Origin: Rhizobium etli 8C-3
GTDB taxonomy: Bacteria; Pseudomonadota; Alphaproteobacteria; Rhizobiales; Rhizobiaceae
Length of the DNA: 64,000 bases
Reading direction: 5' to 3'
Assembly (NCBI RefSeq): GCF_001908375.1
Contig: NZ_CP017241.1
Coordinates: forward strand, 1,863,001 to 1,927,000
This document shows, one piece after another, positions 22,361 to 30,167 of the stretch. A program made the position numbers and the translations under genes. Below the pieces are notes generated by a model, which worked only from the letters and a program-made list of their open reading frames with translations, ran no database searches and was not told where the DNA came from. How positions within the stretch are numbered: position 1 is the stretch's first letter; each line of letters begins with the position of its first letter.

Positions 22361-23714
22361 TATTCTCGTCGTCGATGACGAGCACGATATTCGCGAAATC
22401 GTTTCCGGCATCCTTTCTGATGAAGGACACGAGACGCGCACCGCGCACGACAGCGACAGCGCGCTCGCCGCGATTTCAGATCGCGCGCCGCGCTTGATTT
22501 TCCTTGATATCTGGATGCAGGGCAGCAAACTCGATGGTCTGTCATTGCTGGACGAGATCAAGACGCGCCATCCCGACATCCCGGTCGTAATGATTTCGGG
22601 CCACGGCAATATCGAAACGGCTGTTTCCGCCATCAAACGCGGCGCCTTCGATTTCATCGAGAAGCCCTTCAAGGCAGATCGCCTGATCTTGATTGCCGAA
22701 CGGGCGCTGGAGAACTCGAAGCTGAAGCGGGAGGTATCCGAGCTGAAGCGGCGCGCAGGCGACGCCGTCGAGCTGATCGGCACTTCGGTCGCGGTCTCGC
22801 AGCTTCGCCAGACGATCGAAAAGGTCGCGCCGACCAACAGCCGCATCATGATCTTCGGTGCATCCGGCTCCGGCAAGGAACTGGTGGCGCGGATGATCCA
22901 CAAGAAGTCGGCGCGCGCAAACGGCCCGTTCGTGGCCTTGAACGCTGCGAACATTACGCCGGAGCGCATGGAAGTCGCTCTCTTCGGGACGGAAGGCTCC
23001 CCTGGCCAAGCGCGCAAGACCGGGGCGCTGGAAGAGGCCCACCGTGGCATTCTCTATCTTGATGAAGTCGGCGAAATGCCGCGCGAGACGCAGAACAAGA
23101 TCCTTCGCGTGCTTGTCGACCAGCAGTTCGAACGCGTCGGCGGATCGAAGCGCGTGAAGGTGGATGTCCGTATCATCTCGTCGACGGCTTACAATCTGGA
23201 GAGCCGCATTGCCGAAGGCTGGTTCCGCGAGGATCTTTACCATCGCCTCGCAGTCGTTCCCGTTCGCGTGCCGGCCTTGGCGGAACGCCGCGAGGACATC
23301 CCGTTCCTTGTCGATCAGTTGATGCGTCAGATTTCCGAGCAGGCCGGCATCCGTCTGCGCCGTATCGGCGACGATGCAATGGCGGTGCTGCAGGCTCATG
23401 ACTGGCCAGGCAACATCCGCCAGCTGCGCAACAATATCGAACGTCTGATGATCCTTGCCCGCTCGGACGGCCCGGATGCGCCGATCACAGCCGACATGCT
23501 GCCGACGGACCTCGGCGACATGCTGCCCAAGGTGTCTGCCAAGAACGACTACCACATCATGACGCTTCCGTTGCGCGAAGCCCGCGAGATGTTCGAGAAG
23601 GATTATCTGATGGCGCAGATCAACCGCTTCGGCGGCAATATCTCGCGCACCGCGGAATTCGTCGGCATGGAGCGCTCGGCGCTTCATCGTAAGCTGAAGT
23701 CGCTCGGCGTCTGA
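22350..23714 (+). CDS. ntrX: NtrX response regulator (NtrC-like, without GAFTGA loop)
   Basis: 454 residues from the ATG at 22350, preferred over 22332 because AAGGAAAG precedes it and MASDILVVDDEHDIREIV is the family N-terminus. Receiver Asp53 is in LIFLDIWMQG. The AAA+ domain has GASGSGKELVARMIH, but the place of the sigma-54 loop reads EGSPGQARKTGALEEA instead of GAFTGA. The C-terminal helix-turn-helix is GGNISRTAEFVGMERSALHR. NtrX is the partner of NtrY; lack of the loop suggests it does not activate sigma-54 polymerase in the NtrC manner. Confidence 0.93.
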   Translation: MASDILVVDDEHDIREIVSGILSDEGHETRTAHDSDSALAAISDRAPRLIFLDIWMQGSKLDGLSLLDEIKTRHPDIPVVMISGHGNIETAVSAIKRGAFDFIEKPFKADRLILIAERALENSKLKREVSELKRRAGDAVELIGTSVAVSQLRQTIEKVAPTNSRIMIFGASGSGKELVARMIHKKSARANGPFVALNAANITPERMEVALFGTEGSPGQARKTGALEEAHRGILYLDEVGEMPRETQNKILRVLVDQQFERVGGSKRVKVDVRIISSTAYNLESRIAEGWFREDLYHRLAVVPVRVPALAERREDIPFLVDQLMRQISEQAGIRLRRIGDDAMAVLQAHDWPGNIRQLRNNIERLMILARSDGPDAPITADMLPTDLGDMLPKVSAKNDYHIMTLPLREAREMFEKDYLMAQINRFGGNISRTAEFVGMERSALHRKLKSLGV

Positions 23715-23775
23715 TTGCTGCGGCGCAGTTTTCTGCGCCGGTTTCCCATTTCATTGCCTTAGATTCAGGTTTTCC

Positions 23776-24639
23776 ATGCCGAGAATATCCTATGTGAATG
23801 GCCGTTACGTGCCGCACGCCGATGCGATGGTACATATCGAAGACCGCGGCTATCAGTTCGCCGACGGCGTCTACGAGGTCTGCGAAATCCGTCATGGCTA
23901 CATCGTTGATATCACGCGCCATCTCGATCGCTTGAACCGCTCGCTTGGCGAGTTGCGCATCGACTGGCCAATGAGCCGCCAGGCGATGATCCATGTGATT
24001 CGTGAAACGGCGCGCCGCAACAAGGTACGCAACGGCCTGTTCTATCTGCAGGTGACGCGCGGCGTGGCGCGCCGCGACCATGTCTTTCCGGCCGAGGGCA
24101 CCAGGCCTTCGGTGGTCATTACGGCCAAAAGTACCGATCCTGCGGTCATCGCGAAGAAAAACGCAAACGGCATCAAGGCGATCACCGTTCCGGACAATCG
24201 CTGGGATCGGGTCGACATCAAGACGGTCGGTCTTCTTTCTAACGCCCTGGTTCGCCAGCAGGCAAAAGAAGCCGGCGCCCAGGAGGCCATTTATGTCGAT
24301 GCCAACGGCTGCGTGAAAGAAGGTGCCGCGACCAATGTCTGGATTGTCGACGCCGACGGCACCTTGATCACGCGCCCTGCCGAACATGGCATTCTGCGCG
24401 GTATCACGCGCACGACGCTGATGGATGTCGCGGTGAAGCTCGACCTCAGGATCGTCGAACGGAACTTCACCGTCGCCGAAATGCTAGCGGCACGCGAAGT
24501 CTTCATCACGGCTGCAACAAGCATTTGTTTTCCTGTCGTTTCCATCAATGGGCAGACGATTGCCAACGGTCATCCCGGCACGATCTCGCAGAATATTCGA
24601 GAAGCCTTTTTCGACGTTGCGGAAAAGATTGCGATTTGA
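23776..24639 (+). CDS. dat: D-amino-acid aminotransferase, class IV PLP enzyme
   Basis: 287 residues of the branched-chain/D-amino-acid transaminase fold. Seen: YVPHADAMVHIEDRGYQFADGVYEV, the PLP Lys in DIKTVGLLSNALVRQQAK (Lys149), EGAATNVWIVDADGTL and GILRGITRTTL. The single-letter pattern fits D-alanine transaminase (D-alanine plus 2-oxoglutarate to pyruvate plus D-glutamate) better than IlvE or PabC. The ntrX-dat-hfq-hflX order is common in rhizobia. A hairpin follows the stop. Confidence 0.88.
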   Translation: MPRISYVNGRYVPHADAMVHIEDRGYQFADGVYEVCEIRHGYIVDITRHLDRLNRSLGELRIDWPMSRQAMIHVIRETARRNKVRNGLFYLQVTRGVARRDHVFPAEGTRPSVVITAKSTDPAVIAKKNANGIKAITVPDNRWDRVDIKTVGLLSNALVRQQAKEAGAQEAIYVDANGCVKEGAATNVWIVDADGTLITRPAEHGILRGITRTTLMDVAVKLDLRIVERNFTVAEMLAAREVFITAATSICFPVVSINGQTIANGHPGTISQNIREAFFDVAEKIAI

Positions 24640-24654
24640 TACCAAGATTTGCTG

Positions 24655-24688
24655 GACGGAAGGGATGAGGGTTACCTTCCGTCTTTCA
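24655..24688 (+). terminator. Hairpin between dat and hfq
   Basis: A perfect 9-bp stem (GACGGAAGG with CCTTCCGTC), an 11-base loop and a short T-rich tail. It probably ends the dat transcript ahead of the hfq promoter or leader. Confidence 0.6.
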
Positions 24689-24749
24689 GGAGAGGTTGAT
24701 TAATATTCACCGGCTCGATCAAGCCGGCAATAAAGAAAGAAGCGGCGCG

Positions 24750-24992
24750 ATGGCGGAACGTTCTCAGAATTTGCAGGACTTATTTCTCAATACTGTTCGC
24801 AAGCAAAAGATTTCTCTCACAATTTTTCTCATTAACGGCGTAAAGCTCACGGGCGTTGTCACTTCCTTCGACAATTTCTGCGTTCTTCTTCGCCGTGACG
24901 GCCATTCGCAACTCGTGTATAAACACGCGATCTCAACAATCATGCCTGGCCAGCCCATGCAGATGTTCGAGAGCGAAGAAGCAGCGTCCTAA
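24750..24992 (+). CDS. hfq: RNA chaperone Hfq
   Basis: 80 residues from the ATG at 24750, the usual rhizobial length ([20 protein letters not shown]). Sm1 is present as VTLTIF-type [19 protein letters not shown] and Sm2 as [12 protein letters not shown] with the conserved KHA. Hfq forms a hexamer that helps small RNAs pair with mRNAs; in rhizobia it also affects nitrogen fixation control. A GTG/ATG frame from 24696 would add 18 residues of no Hfq character. hflX follows, as in many bacteria. Confidence 0.95.
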
Positions 24993-25069
24993 CAAGGTCA
25001 GCAGTCATTTCGACACGCGATACCAGGAATGATTCCATCATCCCGGAGGCTCAGAGACTTCGGGATGAT

Positions 25070-26395
25070 ATGCGGGCAACCGTCGTCGTGCCTGTGCTCA
25101 AGCAGGCGCGGGCTAAGAGTGCGCCCATCGAAGGAGCTGCGACCCGCTCGCCGGAGAGCCGCCTCGATGAAGCGACCGGTCTTGCTGAGGCAATCGATCT
25201 GGATGTGGTCAACGGCGCGATCGTACCGATCTCCGATCCGCGTCCGGCCACGCTGCTCGGCAGCGGCAAGATCGAGGAAATCAAGGCGCAGCTCGATGAG
25301 CATGATTCCGGCCTGGTGATCGTCGATCACCCGCTGACGCCGGTGCAGCAGCGCAATCTGGAGAAAGAGTGGAATGCCAAGGTCATCGATCGCACGGGCC
25401 TGATCTTGGAAATCTTCGGCCGCCGCGCCTCCACGAAGGAAGGCACGCTGCAGGTTGATCTTGCGCATCTGAACTATCAAAAGGGCCGTCTGGTCCGCAG
25501 CTGGACCCACCTTGAACGCCAGCGCGGCGGCGGCGGCTTCATGGGCGGCCCGGGCGAAACTCAGATTGAAGCCGACCGCCGTCTGCTGCAGGACCGGATC
25601 ATCAAGCTGGAACGCGAGCTGGAGCAGGTCGTCCGCACCCGTCAGCTGCACCGGGCAAAACGCAAGAAGGTACCGCATCCGATCGTGGCACTGGTGGGCT
25701 ATACCAACGCCGGCAAGTCGACGCTCTTCAACCGCATTACAGGCGCGGGCGTGCTCGCCGAGGACATGCTCTTCGCAACGCTCGATCCGACGCTTCGCCG
25801 CATGAAGCTGCCGCATGGCCGGACCGTCATCTTGTCCGACACCGTCGGCTTCATCTCCGATCTGCCGACGCATCTTGTCGCCGCCTTCCGCGCAACGCTC
25901 GAAGAGGTGCTGGAAGCCGATCTGATCCTCCACGTCCGCGATATGTCGGATGCCGACAATCAGGCGCAGAGCGCCGACGTGATGCGCATCCTGAATGATC
26001 TCGGTATCGACGAGGCCGAAGGCGCACGACGCATCATCGAAGTCTGGAACAAGATCGATCGTCTCGAGCCGGAAACGCATGACGCGATGGTGCAGAAGGT
26101 TGCAGGCGCCGAAAACGTGGTCGCTGTTTCGGCCATCAGCGGCGAGGGCATCGCTCACCTGATGGAGGAAATCAGCAAGCGCCTTTCCGGGGTGATGACC
26201 GCGACGACGATCAAGCTGCCATTGGGCAAGCTGGCGCTGCTGCCCTGGCTTTACGAACATTCAATCGTCGACGGCCGCGAAGACAACGAAGACGGCACGG
26301 TGACGCTCGACGTAAGGCTCGCCGAAAGCGAAGCGGCCGAATTGGAACGGCGCATGGGCGACGGCTTGAAGCCGCAGAAGGAAGACTGGGAATAG
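25070..26395 (+). CDS. hflX: GTPase HflX
   Basis: 441 residues from the ATG at 25070. An N-terminal HflX domain (GSGKIEEIKAQL, then RNLEKEWNAKVIDRTGLIL), a Gly-rich joint (RGGGGFMGGPGETQIE) and a coiled segment precede the GTPase domain with G1 GYTNAGKSTLFN, G3 DTVGFI and G4 NKID. HflX binds 50S/70S ribosomes and splits stalled or heat-damaged ones. The frame stays open upstream back to the hfq stop and reads like protein (TRNDSIIPEAQRLRDD), but no ATG, GTG or TTG is present there; see findings. Confidence 0.93.
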   Translation: MRATVVVPVLKQARAKSAPIEGAATRSPESRLDEATGLAEAIDLDVVNGAIVPISDPRPATLLGSGKIEEIKAQLDEHDSGLVIVDHPLTPVQQRNLEKEWNAKVIDRTGLILEIFGRRASTKEGTLQVDLAHLNYQKGRLVRSWTHLERQRGGGGFMGGPGETQIEADRRLLQDRIIKLERELEQVVRTRQLHRAKRKKVPHPIVALVGYTNAGKSTLFNRITGAGVLAEDMLFATLDPTLRRMKLPHGRTVILSDTVGFISDLPTHLVAAFRATLEEVLEADLILHVRDMSDADNQAQSADVMRILNDLGIDEAEGARRIIEVWNKIDRLEPETHDAMVQKVAGAENVVAVSAISGEGIAHLMEEISKRLSGVMTATTIKLPLGKLALLPWLYEHSIVDGREDNEDGTVTLDVRLAESEAAELERRMGDGLKPQKEDWE

Positions 26396-26722
26396 CGAGA
26401 CGCTAACCGCTGATCGCTTTCAGGCAAATTCGAGACGCGCCGATTGCCGATGAAATCACCGTTCGGCACGCCCAAGGTCCTTGTGTGCAGGAGATTCTTC
26501 CCCCGTGGCATGCGGGTAAGCCACCGCTCGGCCGCGCGGTGGCTGGCTTCCTGCGAGGAAGAGTATGGAATGGTCGCCTGGTGGCAGAGGCACGCGTTCA
26601 GCGATGCCGCAAAGGACGTGCGGGTGCGGGGTGATCCTTCGAAGCCTTGCGGCTTCGCCTTCGGGCAGCCATGGTAAAGAGGGCAGATTCGACGAATGAA
26701 CCCTCGACATGATGTGGAGGTG
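26396..26722. repeat. Palindrome-rich intergenic region
   Basis: About 327 bases between convergent hflX and mazG. It holds at least two perfect 7-bp hairpins (26521-26542, CCACCGC with GCGGTGG; 26640-26657, CGAAGCC with GGCTTCG). Short frames on both strands are not protein-like. The look is that of a dispersed rhizobial intergenic palindromic element, but I see only one copy in the window. Confidence 0.4.
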
Positions 26723-27562
26723 TCATTCCCTTGCGACCGCGCGTTCGATCGCCTTGGCGGCCTGCCAGATTTCCTCCATGCGCTCTAGCGTTGCAGCCTC
26801 CAGCGTTTCACCATCTGCTTCAAGTGTTTTTTCGATGTGATTGAATCTCCGTCTGAATTTCGTGTTTGTACCGCGAAGCGCCTGCTCGGGATCGGCCTGT
26901 ACATGCCGGCCGATATTGGCAATGGCGAAGATCAGATCGCCGAGTTCATCGCTGACCTTCGCGTGATTGCCCTCCTTGAGTGCGGCACGAAGCTCACCGA
27001 TCTCTTCTTCGATCTTGTCGAGGATGGGCTCTGGCGCCGACCAGTCAAAGCCGACCGCTGCGGCGCGTTCCTGTAGTTTCAGCGCTTCTGTGAGCGCGGG
27101 GAAACTACGCTGCACCGAGCCCAGAAAGCCTGCATTGAAATCTTCCGAAACGCCGCGCCTTGCGCGCCTTTCGGCACGCTCGTGTTTTTCCGCCTTCTTG
27201 ATCTCGTCCCACTGCTTCTTGACGAGGTCCGGGGTGTCGGCACCGGACCGCGCGAAGACATGCGGGTGACGACGGATCATCTTGCGGGTGATGGCTTCAA
27301 CGACGTCACCGAAGGTGAATTCGCCGGATTCTTCTGCCATGCGGGCATGGAAGACGACCTGCAGCAGCAGGTCGCCAAGTTCCTCGCAAAGATCGTCCAT
27401 GTCGTTGCGTTCGATCGCATCGGAGACCTCGTAGGCTTCCTCGATCGTGTAGGGCTTGATCGTTTCGAAGGTCTGGACGATATCCCAGGGGCAGCCCGTT
27501 TCGGGATCGCGCAGGGCAGCCATGATCTCGATCAGGCGCGAAATGTCTTTTGAAGCTTCCAT
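26723..27562 (-). CDS. mazG: Nucleoside triphosphate pyrophosphohydrolase MazG
   Basis: 279 residues with two MazG domains. The first has the metal-binding EEAYEVSDAIERNDMDDLCEELGDLLLQVVFH; the second is IEEEIGELRAALKEGNHAKVSDELGDLIFA. These are read from the translation and form EExxE / DxxxD pairs. MazG hydrolyses NTPs and dNTPs to monophosphates, removing non-canonical nucleotides and lowering ppGpp effects in E. coli. It lies six bases downstream of the deaminase-like gene, so the two nucleotide-related genes are likely co-transcribed. Confidence 0.93.
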   Translation of the reverse strand: MEASKDISRLIEIMAALRDPETGCPWDIVQTFETIKPYTIEEAYEVSDAIERNDMDDLCEELGDLLLQVVFHARMAEESGEFTFGDVVEAITRKMIRRHPHVFARSGADTPDLVKKQWDEIKKAEKHERAERRARRGVSEDFNAGFLGSVQRSFPALTEALKLQERAAAVGFDWSAPEPILDKIEEEIGELRAALKEGNHAKVSDELGDLIFAIANIGRHVQADPEQALRGTNTKFRRRFNHIEKTLEADGETLEAATLERMEEIWQAAKAIERAVARE

Positions 27563-27568
27563 GATATC

Positions 27569-28156
27569 TCAGTTCAACGGGATGGCATTGGCGTCCTTGG
27601 ACGCCTGATAGGTGTCCGACAGCGCATCGTAGCGGGCCTTGATGCCGGCGGCCTGCGCTTTCAGACCGGTTTTCAGCGGTTCGTCCTCGGTTTCGATGAG
27701 GTCGGCGATCGCAAAACTGTTCCAGAACGCGTTCTGGCGGCGATATCGGCCCGGTTCGAGGCCGAAGACCTCCTTCAGGATCTTCAGATCATGCGGGATG
27801 GCAAAGCTGTCGCGCGAATCCTCATGGCTGAAGAAATAATAGAAATTATCGAAACCCGCCCAGGTGATCGCCGACATGCACATGCTGCAGGGCTCGTGCG
27901 TCGAGAGAAATATGAGATCCTTGGTCGAGGGCTTGTCGGAAAGCTCGTAAAAGCGCTTCAATGTGTGAACTTCGCCATGCCACAGCGGATTTTCCAGTTC
28001 GTTGTTCGTTTCCGCGACGACCAGCGCCAGGTCAGACTTACGCAGGATTGCCGCGCCGAAGACCTTGTTGCCCTCGGAAACGCCGAGTTCCGTGATCGGC
28101 AGGATGTGTTTCTGGATGACTTCGAGAAGACGGGAGGCAATCGTCTTTTCCGGCAT
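27569..28156 (-). CDS. Cytidine/deoxycytidylate-deaminase-like zinc protein
   Basis: 195 residues from the ATG at 28156, chosen because AGGAGA lies seven bases before it; a longer frame from 28231 lacks this. The zinc ligands are His60 and catalytic Glu62 (WHGEVHTL) and Cys90/Cys93 (HEPCSMCMSAITWA). It belongs to the CMP/dCMP and guanine deaminase fold. The substrate is not clear from sequence. Placement directly before mazG suggests a role in nucleotide clean-up. Confidence 0.82.
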   Translation of the reverse strand: MPEKTIASRLLEVIQKHILPITELGVSEGNKVFGAAILRKSDLALVVAETNNELENPLWHGEVHTLKRFYELSDKPSTKDLIFLSTHEPCSMCMSAITWAGFDNFYYFFSHEDSRDSFAIPHDLKILKEVFGLEPGRYRRQNAFWNSFAIADLIETEDEPLKTGLKAQAAGIKARYDALSDTYQASKDANAIPLN

Positions 28157-28399
28157 GGCGTTCTCCTGTTTTGTGCAGTTTACCGGTTGCCGCTTGGAAG
28201 CGGAATGCATGATCCCGCCGAATCTGCGCATTTGTCACCAGCTTATGATGCGCTGCAGCAGCATTTTCAAACGACCGGGCGACTTTTCTCAAATCATTGA
28301 GATGGCGAGCAAAAGAATACGCGCTCAGCGGGGCTTTCGAATTTCTGTTTCTTCAATCCGTTGACTGTAAAAGGCATAGTCGACAAACTTCGAAGTGGA

Positions 28400-29842
28400 A
28401 TGATAATGCCTTCCAGCAACGAACAGCTCTCGGTGTTTCCCGCATTCTTCCGTGTGGAAGGGCGGATTGCAGCCGTTTTCGGCAATGGAGACGAGGCCTT
28501 CGCCAAGGTGCGTCTGCTGCTGAACACGCGCGCCCGCATCGTTGCTTATGCGGACCATCCCAAGGCCGATTATCATTCGTTCCTGCTTTCCAATCGCATC
28601 GAAATGGTTCGTGGTGCTTTTTTGCCCGAGCAGGTGGATGGTGCGGCGCTTGTTTTTGCTGCAACCGGTAACCCTGCCGAGGATCGCGCGGTCGTGGAAG
28701 CTGCCCGGAGGGCGAGAATTCCAGCCAATGCGGTCGACCAGCCGGACTATTGCGATTTCTTAACGCCAGCTCTCGTCAATCGTGCGCCGGTGGCCGTTGC
28801 GATTGGCACCGAAGGTGCCGGTCCGGTGCTGGCACAGATGATCCGTGCGCAGGTCGATCAGTTGCTTTCTCCATCGCTCGGCCGCCTCGCCGATCTTGCC
28901 ACGAGCTACCGCAGGACTGTCGAACATCTCCTTCCGCGCGGCATCGCCAGAAGGGTCTTCTGGCGCCGGTTCTTCTCTGGTCGAGTGGCCGACGCCGTTG
29001 CAAACGGCAATCTTGCCGAAGCGCGGCGTGCTGCAAACGGCCTCCTGCGCTCGGCGGAAAAGGTTGACGGCCGCGTCTGGCTCGTCGGTGCCGGCCCTGG
29101 AGCCGAAGATCTGCTGACCTTGCGCGCCCAGCGCGTGATGATGGAAGCCGACGTCATCGTTTTCGATGCGCTGGTGCCGCAGGCGATCGTCGATATGGGC
29201 CGCCGCGATGCCGAGCGTCTTTCGGTCGGCAAGCGCAAGGGTTGCCATTCGAAATCGCAGGAAGAGATCAACGATTTGCTTGTCCAGCTCGGGCGCCAGG
29301 GCAAGCGTGTCGTGCGTCTGAAATCCGGCGATCCACTCGTCTATGGCCGGGCAGGGGAGGAGATGGCGGCGCTGCGTACTGCAGGCATCGGCTACGAGGT
29401 GGTTCCGGGTATCACTTCCGCTTTTGCCGCTGCGGCGGATTTCGAGCTGCCGCTGACGCTGCGCGGCGTTGCCTCCTCGCTGGTCTTTACGACCGGGCAT
29501 GACCTGACGGGCGACGTGCTGCCCGATTGGGCAAGCCTTGCCGTATCTGGCGCGACGATCGCCGTCTATATGGGACGTACGGTCGCAGCTTCGGTCGCCG
29601 AGCGGCTGATGAGCGCTGGGCTTCCCGCCGAGACGACCGTTGCCGTCGTCGAGAACGCAAGCCGTGCGGACCGTCGCCTACTGCATGGCATTCTGCGTGA
29701 CCTTCCCGACTTGCAGCATCGTAACGAGTTGACGGGACCGGTCATGGTCATTATCGGCGATGCCGTCGCAGGCGCCAATTTCGAACTGTCAGAGCCGCTG
29801 GTGCGCCGTGAGGCGACCGCGCCGGAATTTGCAAGGAGCTGA
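28400..29842 (+). CDS. cysG: Siroheme synthase CysG (multifunctional)
   Basis: 480 residues from 28400 (28406 is an alternative ATG). The N-terminal part (to about 200) is the precorrin-2 dehydrogenase/ferrochelatase with VEGRIAAVFGNGDEAFAKV and the dimerisation segment; the rest is uroporphyrinogen-III methyltransferase with VWLVGAGPGAEDLLTLRA, KRKGCHSKSQEEIN, RLKSGDPLVYGRAGEE and VVPGITSAFAAAA. It makes siroheme for the sulfite reductase encoded two genes downstream. The next gene starts two bases after its stop, so one operon is expected. Confidence 0.94.
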   Translation: MIMPSSNEQLSVFPAFFRVEGRIAAVFGNGDEAFAKVRLLLNTRARIVAYADHPKADYHSFLLSNRIEMVRGAFLPEQVDGAALVFAATGNPAEDRAVVEAARRARIPANAVDQPDYCDFLTPALVNRAPVAVAIGTEGAGPVLAQMIRAQVDQLLSPSLGRLADLATSYRRTVEHLLPRGIARRVFWRRFFSGRVADAVANGNLAEARRAANGLLRSAEKVDGRVWLVGAGPGAEDLLTLRAQRVMMEADVIVFDALVPQAIVDMGRRDAERLSVGKRKGCHSKSQEEINDLLVQLGRQGKRVVRLKSGDPLVYGRAGEEMAALRTAGIGYEVVPGITSAFAAAADFELPLTLRGVASSLVFTTGHDLTGDVLPDWASLAVSGATIAVYMGRTVAASVAERLMSAGLPAETTVAVVENASRADRRLLHGILRDLPDLQHRNELTGPVMVIIGDAVAGANFELSEPLVRREATAPEFARS

Positions 29843-29844
29843 AC

Positions 29845-30159
29845 ATGGTCGACAAGGTTCTGACCGCCAACAGGCTGACGGATGGCGTGGCCGTCTGGCT
29901 TAGCGCCAGCGGCGAGTGGGTAACCTCGCTGCAGGATGCGCTCGTCGCACGCCATGCTGAGGCCGTGGCGGCTTTGGAAGAGATCGGCAAGAAGGCCTAT
30001 GCCGACAACAAGGTCGTTGACGTTGCTGTCATCGAAGTTCAGGAAACCGGCGGAGTTCTATGGCCGCTGCGCCTCCGCGAGCGCATCCGCGCCCAGGGCC
30101 CGACCATGGAATATGCGCCTGGCTACAAGCCGGCCGATCCCGAATTCATTGCAGTCTGA
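29845..30159 (+). CDS. DUF2849 protein of the sulfite-reduction cluster
   Basis: 104 residues, soluble and acidic (VDKVLTANRLTDGVAVWLS, then an alpha-helical DALVARHAEAVAALEEIG and GVLWPLRLRERIRAQGP). This is the DUF2849 family, which in rhizobia is found between cysG and cysI. Its function is not established; constant linkage suggests a part in assembly or activity of the sulfite/nitrite reductase. Spaced two bases after cysG and eight before cysI. Confidence 0.85.
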   Translation: MVDKVLTANRLTDGVAVWLSASGEWVTSLQDALVARHAEAVAALEEIGKKAYADNKVVDVAVIEVQETGGVLWPLRLRERIRAQGPTMEYAPGYKPADPEFIAV

Positions 30160-30167
30160 GGAAGCTG

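Noticed and set aside
26444..26710. Two opposite short ORFs between hflX and mazG
   Set aside because: Both frames follow the palindromes and have no protein character.
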